Source: Phytoseiulus persimilis
Taxonomy: Eukaryota; Arthropoda; Arachnida; Mesostigmata; Phytoseiidae
Direction: 5' to 3'
Assembly (NCBI GenBank): GCA_037576195.1
Contig: CM075101.1
Coordinates: forward strand, 10,168,001-10,232,000
Length of the DNA: 64,000 bases
This document shows positions 40,801 to 52,800 of the stretch, piece by piece. The first letter of the stretch is position 1, and the number at the start of each line of letters is the position of its first letter. The notes below the pieces were generated by a model. It saw only the letters and a program-made list of their open reading frames with translations. It had not been told where the DNA came from and did no database searches. The position numbers were made by a program, and so were the translations under genes.

Positions 40801-43800
40801 CTGTGCGTCACGGACCGCATGTGAAATAGCACCGAAACAGTGTCTCTCACCCCGTCGACGATGAGACGATTAACAGTTCGCGGGAGGTCACGACTGTAAT
40901 CCTTAGTGCGACATTGCGTCCATGCACGCTCGATGTCAACTTGGCAGATCCTGGCTCCGTCACGCGTTTGCTGGAGATCGCGGATTTCCTGCGAACAGGC
41001 CGAGCGGGTGAGAAAGAACCTCCGGAACGGGTCATTGGCGATACGACGTCGTGAGAGCGCGACTTACCACTCCACCTGCAGCATGCAGATCGAGTTTCTC
41101 CATGAATCGGCGATTGGCGCCAGACTTCCACAGGACGGAATCACCGAGCTTGGTGAGGTCTACGTTTGCGATCGCACCCTCCACCTGCAGGGCAGCTGCA
41201 GCGAGGGTGCGTTCGAATCGCTTGTCTCCTGTTGGAATCAAACGGTGCCTTTTAGCGCCCAATCCTTCAAGGGTTCAGTGCGATGTGGCTCGATCGCGCG
41301 ATCGCAGCGTTTCATCGGAACACTCACCAGTTATGACTCTGTGATCACCAATGACAGCGAGCTCGTTGGGCAGCAAGCCTGGAAGGAGAATTCCAGATTA
41401 TTTTCCCTCTTCTCAGAATCTTTCACTCCTTCAACTCCGTGGAGGGGAGTTTCGCAGCGAAGGCTTCCGTTCTCTTCCTGTCGAAACCACCGTTGGCCTA
41501 CAACCCCGACATGACCCGACAAACATAGGGCTCGCAATTTTCCACACTGTGGCAACACTTACCTTGAATGCGAACAGTGTCGAGAGAGTTGTCAATTAGA
41601 GCGTCTCTGAAGAACATCCGCTGCTTGAAAGTCACGGGCTTCAGGAGATTCACCGATGAGTTCACCTGCGGGTTTTTACGCTGAACTTTGTGGACGAGAT
41701 TCGAATCAGAATTGTAGACTAGTTGACAGCCATGGCTATGAATAGCCTATGATGTACATTCAATATTCATTCCTCCTCTGAGTCGAGATTTGCGGGGGAG
41801 GACTAGGATTCCATCCTCCAGCAATACAGAATGGGAGGCGACTTGTCCTCAGAAGCGCTCCATCGCGGACGCCATTCGTCTCCATTGCTCGGAGACTAAC
41901 GAGCATTGATACATCCCAGGCTGAATTGAGTCGGAATCGTCCGTTCAGTTCCGAACCTAGCGCACCATCAAACAGCGGGTGCGGGTTTGGAATTCACGGT
42001 GTGGAAGTTTCCCGCCCAGATTAGAAGGGTCAGAACGCTGTGGCTCAACTTTGCGTGACAAGCCCCTCTCAGAACGCGCCCGCGAAAATGCACCATGGGT
42101 CAAACAGCACATGATTTTTCGGCATCGAAAGAATCTTCGGTACCGACATGCGACAACAGTTTCTCGAAAGAGTAAAATTCAGATGCGAAGCTTCGATTCT
42201 GGGCCCCTAGCTGTTGGGAAAACTTTCCTCCTATGTGAAAACTCCGAAGAAGAGCTCGGACGCGCTGACGACTTGTCACGAGTGGGAAAACGAATTCCCC
42301 ACCTCTCCCTCTTCGTCGGAATCGCCCACGTGATCCCCAGTCGCCGTCATTGAAGCCAAAGCCTACCAGCTGGTCGAAATTGAAGTCGTTCCATAACGCC
42401 GTTATCCGGAGGCCTGCTCGTGTCTTGAGGCGCGCGAATACTTTGAGTTCCGCCTGAGGTCGTGCAGTTTGTGCGATACCGTTCACCATCCATCCGAGAA
42501 AATCTTCTTGTGACACCCCTGCAAGCGGAGATGATGACGTCAAACTTTTGCAACACCGCCAGTCGACCGGGTAGACGGTCGGCCGGTCGGCCAACCAAGC
42601 GAGCACTCCCCTCACTTTTCACCCCCTTTAGCAGAGCCGCCTCTAACCCTCTTCTTGGATGCTCCACTTTTCAGAGACTCTCCGAGACATGTCCCCATTT
42701 TCAGAGGTTCTCACGAAGCTGTTCCGTTGTTACCCCATCGTTCAGAGACCGGCGTTTACTCGGTCACCGTCAGCCTCTCGGCCGACTCTACGGCGTTTGC
42801 TGGTTCTTCCCTTCGAACGCAGCTGTCCTCTCCGAAGTGAATACTAGCGATTGAGATCGTGCGGATTGGGATAACGATGCTCGGGACCTGCATCGAGACT
42901 ATAGTCGCGCACTTCGATGTGGGAGATCTCGAAATTCCGCCTGAGATCGGAAGCCGTGACTCCTGCGAAGGTCCAGCCGCTGACCCGCGTTGATAAAGCG
43001 AGTTCTTCGCTCCTTTTCAATATCGAGCTCTTGGGAAGTTTCCATCATGTTTGCCGATTGTCAAAAGTCTGTTTGCTGCTTCTTACCCCTCCACGACCCC
43101 AGTGACTTTGCTTTTGAAGCTTCTGCTCTCTTCTTTTCATTCCCGTCGTCGACGTTTCCTCGTAGAATCCTCTCCCCCCCCCCTATCGCCGCACACTCCC
43201 ACTCGGGTTCGCGCCCCATAACACCTCCACCTGTTGCTTCCGTTGCTCCTGAGACTTCCCGAACGCCCCGACTCTTCTCGAGCTTTCAAACCCAACACAG
43301 GTCTGGAGATCTCACGCCAAGCGCTGCCATCAGAGCTTGGATCGATTGACGGATTTTTCACGATTCCGCCTGCGTCCGGTTTGAAGATTCTCGAGAACAC
43401 ATCGAGGCTACACTTGGCCCCCCTCCTTGAAAATGATCAGGAGCCCAAATTGTGGTGAATATGATCTCGCGCTGCCGGAACGAGCAGGGAATCGGAGAGC
43501 TGGCTCGGTGGAAGACGTCGGTCATCCGATTGAGGACAATCAACTCGAGCTGGATGAGCTCCAAGTGAAACTGGGAACCTCGCAGCGTCATTCATTCCTT
43601 CGAAACCTCATTCAAGATGGCTGAAGGGAGTCGCGGACTCCGGAGCCGCTCGAGTTCCCGATGGCTCGTCGAAGATATCCCCGAAATGTAGCTAAAAACT
43701 GACTTCAACAAGCTCGCTTCCTTCGTCTCGCTTATCGCTCGCCGTAGAGAGTACCTGCCGACCTCCAGACTCGGTTTGATGGATGAGCGTCATTTGCTGC

Positions 43801-46800
43801 GCCACCGCCAGTTCGGAACGGAGTGGGCGGGGAGAACGTGCGCATACGCTCGCTTTTGATTCAGTCTGGAGAGAATTCGTCTGGAAGAGCTCACCATTGA
43901 TCGAATGGAACCGATTGACATCGCGGGCGAGGACAGGCCGAGCGAATGACACCGTAGAACTTATCACGGTTTCTGAGTCGAGCCTGATCCCGTGACGAAG
44001 TAGCGCGGGAATGTCGACGCCGGATACGGTGGAAGTTTTCAGGCCGCTGCCGGAGATCGCTGCTGTTTTCGCGCTGAAGCTTCCCACGAACTTCTGCGGC
44101 TCTGCAAGATACGCCCGGGGGTCACAAATCGATGTCCTCGGACGAGATCTCCCTCAACACCTATGATTGCTCCCCATACGCATACCCCCTCCCCCTCCCT
44201 CCAGGTGATGACCAGCTTTTTCGATGAGACGTTCCGGCTCTTCCGACTCACCCGAGAAGAGGAGAGTGTTGTAGAGAAAGTCGTTCACCTCGACGTTTCC
44301 AATACGAACCGCCTGCAGTCGGCTGAAATGTGCGGCGTTTGCAACAATTTTCTTCAAGCTTTTGGACGCCTGCAGGCGGCAGCCGTGCTCCAAGTGGCAG
44401 AGGTTGGACAGGCTGATGCCGTTGATGGTTTTCGCCCTGACGGTCGCCGCAAAAGACGTGTTGACCAATGTTTTCGGCTGAAGAATCCTCTGAATTCGAG
44501 CCGCGTGCCGGAACAATGTGTCAGACTTGAGCAGGTTGAGGTCGACGCCGGAGAAGTCTTTCGCGACTGTCACCGTCGCGTTGTGCAGGACCAAGTCCTC
44601 GAAAACTGAAACAGGAGAAATTTGATGTGTTCCACAGGAAATAAAACCTCTGTTCGCTCCCGAACCTCCTGTCAATCGCGGGGAGCCGTTCCCGGAACCC
44701 CGAGACCTATGAAGGACCACGTCAGGTCGGGGGAACTTTGTCCGTCGTTGCAGCGCGGCGGAAACAGTGGAGGCGCGTGAGATCTCTGCGTCAAAAGTCA
44801 ATAACGCCGCGTTTCGACCAACAACGAAACTTATTGAATCCAGATCAGCCAGGTCAGGCGAAAACGCGTCCGGGGAGCCGATAAGCTGCAGCAGTGGATT
44901 TACTCACCGAGAGAGCCTTGCCGAGCCTGGCGCTCAGTGATGCGTTTCTCCAAAAACTGGCCTGGGATCCGGGCCTGATTGACGAGATCTGCTCTCAGTT
45001 TCGTCAGCTTGACGGGCCCCGAGAACGTCACCGACGAAGCCGGCAGTTCGGGCGAGTTGAGGGGAATTCCGCGACGGAACAGAGCAGCTAAGCTCACTCC
45101 ATTAACCGACGCTGTGCTCAAGCGTTGCAAGAAGGACGCATCACCGGTCACAACCAGCTCGCCCCCCTCTCGACGCTCCAGTTTGTGCCCCAGGATGTCA
45201 CCGAAGGTGAGGCCATTGAGAGTTCCTAGGGAATCGATCGGTTATCAGCTCGGATCGGACTCGAGTAGCGTGGCTCGGGACAATCAACCTTTATCGAGGA
45301 TGTGTCGCCGAGCTTCAAATTAGTGAGGAGATTTACCCCTCAAGTCGGAGTTGCTCGATAGAGCGATGCTGTCGAAACTCATCGGAGCTGCAATCTGCTG
45401 AGTCGCAGACTTGAGGAAAACGTCAAGGCTCCGCCCTTCGAGCAGACGTTGACCGTTGAAGCTACTCGAGAAGTTGAGACCGGGCGTTGATATTGGCCCC
45501 TCAAAGCTCTTGGGAGCGCTCAGAGCGCCGTTCGGGCGATTCGTGTAAACCACATCGGGTCCCGGGATCTTCAGACCTGGAACGCGGGTTCTGAGATCGT
45601 TGCTACTCTCTTACCCTCTCCTCCTCCCCCTCTTCTCGTCGACAGCCCGGGAATCGGTTGAACCCGATCGGTCGAGGAAAGAACACTTGCCATTAACGTG
45701 TGGTGTCGAGACCGAACTCAAGGCAACATCGAGGAAGACCATGGGAGCGACAATCGGTTGAGGTCTATGGATATCAACGAAGCTGAACACTCTTCTCAGC
45801 GGTACACCGTTCAATGCCGAAGTCTCAGTCATGTCCAGGACCCCGAGCACCTCCAGGTGCCGGAATTTTTTGACGCCGTTGCTGAAACAGAAGCATCGTC
45901 GGCGGGTTGATCAACAGGATCTTCACTGTGGCGTGGTGAAGGAGCAGAAACACTAGAAATGTTCGCTCCAACCATGGTGAGCGAAACGAGCTGGAGAAAG
46001 AGCGACACGATCATTCGGCTGGGGAGAAGTATGAAGCCTATCGAGTGCACTTCGGTTGACTTCGCAGAGCCCTCGGACATCCGAGGGAACTCAGCTCGCT
46101 GTTAAGCGACTGTGTACTCACCCGAACAGAACGCTCGGAGAGTTCCTCGTCACTGTTGAGCCCATGAGCTTCGGCAGATTGACACCACCTACGATACCGC
46201 TCTCCACTTGCAACTTTTCTATTTTCGACGTCTGTCATGGTAGGAGAGAGGTTAAATCAAGCTCGACGAACATCATGCCATGGAAATCAAAAGGAGCGAA
46301 GACTCCTCGTCTGAGAACAGAGCCGCGCTACCGAGCGAGGAGTAACCAGGGACATCAGTTCCCTCACAAGCATCCTCTCTCACGTGAGGAGCTCCCATTC
46401 GGAGGGGATTCGGTGGAACGGGTTTCACCACCGCTGCGGAAGAGAGAAATCACTCACGTGTATCGTCACGTCGCCGGTCAGGCTCTGATCGCCATATTTC
46501 ATCAGAATCGATTCGGGCGAGAAGTTGACTTTGTTAATCGAGGCTTTGCTGAAGACCACCGATGCGTGAGTCAGGTTCATGAAGTGTGCGTTACCTAGCG
46601 GTAATTTCGGCGTGAAAGGTCGTCACCGACGGTGGTGCATACAAATCATGGTCCTGGTCTCGTATGATTCCCCGCCGGCTTACCGCTGATAGTCTGATCG
46701 GTGTTCTTGGTGACCAAAAGCTGCGGTCGTATCCCGTTAATGTGTCTCGTATCAACGGTCCTGGCTTCTATCCGATGCGCTCGCAGACTCCCGGGCAGTT

Positions 46801-49800
46801 TGGTGGTGACGTCCCTCAGGAAGAGCCGGTCGGCCAATCCCTGGATCTGGCGACCGTTCAGCCGGCCGCTTCTCAACGAGCCGATCGTGCCAGAATCCAC
46901 ACGCAGTTCATCAACTACCAAAGGAGCTGCAAGACGAACATTGTTTGGAATCACTGCTCGGCCGGGCCATTCCAATTCAGACGGCGCTTTCATGGGACGA
47001 ACGCTCCTTGCGAACGAGCGTGCCGAAACTGCGGAACCTGTGGCGCTCTAGCGCGCGAATCATTCAGCTTTTTGGGTCACGCTGATCGGGCAGGGATTTG
47101 GACTCAGCGGGCCCCAATTATCAGAGAGGCTGATCAAGCATTCAGGAGGTTGCGGGGTCAAAACAGCCACACCCTGCCCCGGAGCGCTTTCCACACTTGT
47201 AGCGATTGGAGCTTTCTTCCGATGTGACCGTTGAGACACGAACGTATGGAAGCTTGAAGCATTCGCCAACCACGGCTGCGTCAAACGAGATGGGAACGGA
47301 CGAAAACCCCGAGTTACTCGCTTCCAGCATCATTGCCCTTCTCGCCCCCAAATCAATGAGAGGTGTTCAGGGTGATATGGAGAGCAGTTCACGTGAACGG
47401 GAAAAACGGAATGTGCTTCCCCGTCCGCGTTCGAGCCCACCGAAACTCGTTTTATGAATGACATGAGTATATCGAAACTGGGTCATAAATGTTTATACGT
47501 CGGCTCTCGCAGCGTACCTGTAATGATATTGTTGCCGACGGTCTTCACTGTTTGGTGCAGCGTGTTCGCGAGGGCGTTCAGCTTGCCCTGGGCCTCCTGA
47601 ACGCTTCTCTTCAAACGCGGCAACTCCCGTAGAGATTGGGCCACGTAACGATGTCCTTTTTCACTGTCGTGGATCTGTGGCGTTCGCATGAGGGAACTAT
47701 CTCAGTCTATTGCGAAACATCAAGGACTTCATGCGAGAGAGGAAGAGAGGGAGATAGATAGCCAGGTAGATGGAAAGTGCCAGAAAGAGAGAGACAGAGG
47801 GAGAGAGAGAGAGACAGAGAGAGAGAGAGAGCGATGGATATGGAGAGAGAGGGTGAAAAAGAGAAAGATAGAGAGAGGGGAGAGAGGGAGAACGTTCGCT
47901 AACCTCATCTGCGCGGAGGCTCTCGACGTCGAGTCCTTCAGGTGTTTCCAGTCGGCCCTGGATGAATACCGGACTGCGTCGTGTCGGATCGACGAGAACG
48001 AAGTCCGAGAGACGCTGCTGAACTCCGGCGGCCTCCTTGACGGTGTTCGAGTTCAGCTGTCCTTCACACCACTGGAGACTTTCGCTGTACCAACGTTTTT
48101 CCTCGGGGAAGCTATCCACCGTCAAGTTGAACACTCCTGGCCCGAAGTGATGCGGATTGCCGAGAGCTTGAAGAAAGCGACCCGCACTCAATTCATGAGT
48201 GAGAAGACAGCGAGCCAGACAAAGTTCGCCGAGAGCGGGAGCAAAAGCTCAAGGAAGGGGCGGGAGGGAAGGAAGCCATAAATTCGGGTTTCAGGTAGAT
48301 GGAGAAATGACCCCACATCGGTTCGGAACTCGTCGTCGGACCCGCCGAGCGGCGGTTGCGAATTCGACGATTGGTTCCGAGATCGATGAAGGATCTCCGG
48401 ATCGGGGGAATTCCCCGATCGGGTTCTGCGAGGGAGTCACTTTTTGAGAGAAGCACAGAGAACGACGAGACAGGGACAGCGGCAAGGCCGGAAGACATAT
48501 CCAGATTGGAAACGACGAAGGAGCGAGCGATACCATCGGGAAGGTTCTGGGCCCGACTCAATGTTCGACATTCTTCAAGACTCACCGAGAAATAGGTGAG
48601 CTCTCTCGTCCATGAAGATATGGACATGCCGAGTGCCGCTGAGACGCATGGCGTCGATACCGAGTCTCAGAGCTCTTTCCAGGCGCCAACCGTCAAATTC
48701 GAACAGAACGACGCCTTCGCTCTCCGAGGCGACCGCGAGCACGAACACCCCCCAGTTTCGCGTCTGATGATACGAGCTCGCCGAAAACGCGCCGCGCACG
48801 TCGAGGTTCTGGAACGCCGAGAACTCGAATCCTTCCGAGGGTCCCGACTGTCGGTAGATGATCGACGTTTGCGAAGCTGCCTCAACTTCCGCCGGGCCTC
48901 TCGGCGCTGGAAAAATTAAGTTGCGCAATATGTTGGCACAAGAGTTGCTCAACTCATTCTCTCACAACCAGTATCCGGTCGTGGAAGAAACGCAGACGAG
49001 ACTCTCGTTCGGGGGTGTGCGCGTACGTGGTCACGTCCGACTCGGCCGAGAATATTCGCATGGTTTCCGCGTTGAACGTGGTTTGATCGAGTTCACAACT
49101 TTATAATATAACTCTTACAACAGCCCATCGCCTACGCCTTAGACTATTCCAGGAAGTTAAAGAGAATGAAGCACGGACTGTGGAACGGAAGAACGTGAGT
49201 GAGGCGAGAGCAACCTCATGAAGAAGGATATTATTGAGCCGCAAACGTGGTGAGATCATCCCCCTAAGATATGCAAATTTATGGGAGGCTTGTTAAAAGC
49301 GGGAAGGAGTCCGACCCTATGTATATCCTGCCGAAGTGGGTGCTCAAAAATCTAGCCGAGTAATAAAGCATTCCGCTGAGACATCCAGCTCCGCTCGGTG
49401 ACCCAACCCGGAAACGTACGTCCCACGCATGCATCGGCGAATTCCCCCCCCCCCCCCCCCCCGAATCGGTGATGATTGTTTCCAGGGATTCGATGTCTCG
49501 AACCTCGCGGCGTTGTCCTCGGCGATCAACCCCACGGCGCTGCTTCTTCCCCGCAGCAGTGAGGTCTCGGCCCGCATACCGCGCAGGCCGCGGTTCCGAG
49601 ATCCACGCAGACACAAACCTGAGTTTCCGAAGGCCTTCCGCGCGACCGTGGGAACGACGGCGGAAACGAATGACGAGAGAGAAGCAGCGCGTTGAGAATA
49701 ACACGAGGGGAATCATTTGAGATAACATCGGTAGTGTGCTCTCCAGCGTCGCCCATTGTGCGGGAACACAGCAGCAGTGAGACGCCGTCGAGTCTCCTCT

Positions 49801-52800
49801 TCTTGCCGGAATATTTTTAGTTTTTCCCGCCGATATCGCTCGGGTCTGATCGGATTTATTCTTGGAAAGCCTATCTTCTCCTGTCAGCGAGAATCTTAAG
49901 AAGAGTCGACCGGGAGATGTCCGCTTGCAGGAATAGTTTGATGAGGATCTCGAAGGAGAAACCCCTCCTCGGGTCCGATGTGCGCTCGGGAAGCAAACAT
50001 CCACCGAGTCCAACAATCTGGAGCGCCAGGACGACGAGAACGCTCGAGATGAAGCCGAAGTTCATACCTCGGTTGAAGTGGTTCAGGACCGCCAAGTAGT
50101 TGGATTTCGCGTTGCGGAAAAAATGCGTCGCAACCGTTGCTGGCGAAGAAGGTATCATCTGGAAAGCGAAATCCATCGATGAGGCTCATCGTTGAGGTTC
50201 CTGATTTGGTGAGGACAGACCCTCCGGCGACCTCGACTCAGGCGGCCCAAGGCCGAGGAAATTCGTTCGACCAGGTGGCGACTTTGGCGATCGATGCTCG
50301 AGCCTTGTGAGCCGCTGGCCCGAGTCGAACACCGACATCGTAATGGATGCTTGCACGGCCGTAAGTAAGACAGAACGACACCCCCATATGGGCGTTGCCT
50401 CGAGATAATGTTTCTCGGGCGGGATACTCAAACTCGCCTAATCACTGCTTGCGGGCACTGGCGGGACGCTTTGACAGCTCCACCTCGTCCTGATTGTCGA
50501 CGGAACACCTTGGTGGCCTCAGACAAAGATATGTTTGTGGCGTTCGACCCGGAAACCTCCCCGAGCCCTCGGTCCGACTGCATTCGTGGTGGCGGAGAGC
50601 CCTACGACCGAGTGAGTTTCCCAACGTATCTGACCAAGCCCCCTGCTCGGCGCCGGGATGATCCGACGCTGCTCGGAACCAGTGTATACGGGTACGTGGA
50701 GTCCGGCCACGGTTTGAGAAGACTTCCTGGCAGTCTTGATATAACAATGCGCGACGTGAGAGTAAAATTCCGATTCGGAAACTCGTGAGAGGCCAGTCGA
50801 GCAAACGCAGCCCTGGGATAGAGAAAGAAGTACTATCCGAATGCAACAGCACCAGCGGTCGAACGTTCACCGCAGCTGCTTGGCACCGGGTCGTTTGCTG
50901 AGGAAAGTTTTGTCGCAGGCCCGACTTTTGCGGTATGTATGTCTGGATGACTTGGCTGGCTTCTTGGGGTTACTGACGCTAACTGCGACTAAGATGGCAA
51001 GACGTACCTGATGGCTGTGCCAACGAGAGTGCGACAGTTCGTAACGGAACAGCTCCACCGCACCTGACTTTGATGTGCACGCCATGAAGTCCACTCCTGC
51101 ATTCGAGAACGCTTCGAGATGCATCGCATTTTCACAGCCGTCGATCGAGGAGCTCCGACTCATGTGGCTCCCATCTGGAAAACGGGGAACGTCGTCGTTC
51201 TTACCTCCATGGATCCAGCGATCTGGGCATGAGCACTCCGCGGGATTGAAGGCTGAGGAATCTATTCAGAATAGCGCGATAGAGGGTCCGACTTGCCTTC
51301 CCAGGAGTAGACGACGACAGAACCCTCTTTCGGTGCCAGGGCGAGATGAATCTTTCCGGTCGCACCTCTGAAATAATTGATTCGATGGCTCGTGCCTTGA
51401 GGAAGAACACAACAAGTTCTGTGGGGTCCAAGTCGATCGAGAATTTCCCCAGGTCCGAGCTGAGCGACCTGAGAGCGATCTCCGAATTTCGGACTCCAGG
51501 AACTTCTATTTCCATCTTCGCCATCTTGTGCCGATATCCTAGTTTTCAGCTCCTGATGCAACCCAACCCGTTTCTAAGCTGTTCTGACGTCCGTGACGAG
51601 TTGTGAAACAGTTCGGAGGGGATATTTTGACACGGAGAACTTGACTACTGGCCATCCTCGCTCTGAATTGTCTGACAGAGCCGTTTGTGGAGCGGAGATG
51701 TGCAAAACTCAAGCGCCTAGAACCCGGTCCCCAGCCATACGGATCGACAGAGCCATAGAACTCGGAACGAGATAGGTTTCGAACCATGAAGGCCCTTAGA
51801 ACACCCCATCGGCAATCGTGCCCCTGCCGAGACCCTCGAAAAAGCACTTTCCATGCATCACTCCCTCTGTTTGTCCCCTTCTGAACCGAGCTCCAGACTT
51901 CATCCGAAGCGACTTAGACCGAGTTATGAACATTTCAGTCGATGCACTGAGACATGCTCTAGTGAGGAAAAAGAGATTTCCGAAATACCTCTCCCACCTT
52001 CATCTCGTTCGATGTGACACCAAATCTTTCAAACGAATGGGAAACCATCTGTCCAAATCTGACGCATGCGTGGGGATGCTTTTTCAGATTTCGGAACCAA
52101 CGTTTGAAATTCACCGCAGGTTTCCACGGAGCAATGATCATCCTCAGGGAATGCAAACGACCCCGGGAGCTCGCTGCTTTTTCTCTCTCTCTCTATCTCT
52201 CTGGGGTTGCGCGAACATTGGGTCGTCTTCCATCCGGTGGAATCAGCAAATCATCAAAGCTGGAATGCTCAAATCGCTCTTTCTCAATCCTCGAGGAAGT
52301 TCACGAGCTTCGAGTTCGCAAAGAGTCGAAACAACACACGCTGGTGCACCTGAAGTTTCGGTCGGATCAACGGCAACGACTCCGCTGGCTGGACCTCGGC
52401 TCGAGATTCGTGGTCGGCCGTATCCGAGCCAGCAAAAAGCAGTAATGGTATATAATACGACTATTCAGTGCGTTTGTGAGTCGCTGCCGGCTCTGCATGA
52501 TCGTGCCGAAGCTCACTGAGCCACATCAGACCGCATTACCCGAGCGATGCTTGGACGTGAACGTTTTTCATGCAGCGGCCGTTCAAGCAAACATTCAATA
52601 TAAAGTGCGGCAACGAGCGGTCGAAGCATCGCGTGCTAAACGGTCATAGACGGCACCCTTCCAAATGGGAAGGCAATCTCCTCTGCTGGTTTGATGGCGC
52701 AACGGACGAATGAAGCGATAGAAAACTTAGCATGGAAGGCCGAACGAAAGGCTCATGAACGTCAGCCAGATTTTTGGGCGGCGCTTCCATCACGAGCGAC

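Noticed and set aside
45829..46080. A second signal-peptide-like start (MIVSLFLQLVSLTMVGANIS) as a gene start
   Set aside because: Exons 46122-46213 and 45691-45881 join across it in matching phase (2) and continue the repeat pattern, so it is intronic chance.
47697..47900. Extension of the minus-strand frame through leucine/serine-rich repeats as a membrane domain
   Set aside because: It is translation of the GA/CT simple repeat beyond the GAG|GTTAGC donor.
50408..50788. Plus-strand 126-codon frame as an independent gene
   Set aside because: It lies antisense within the giant minus-strand gene, has no signature, and GC-rich coding regions commonly leave open antisense frames.
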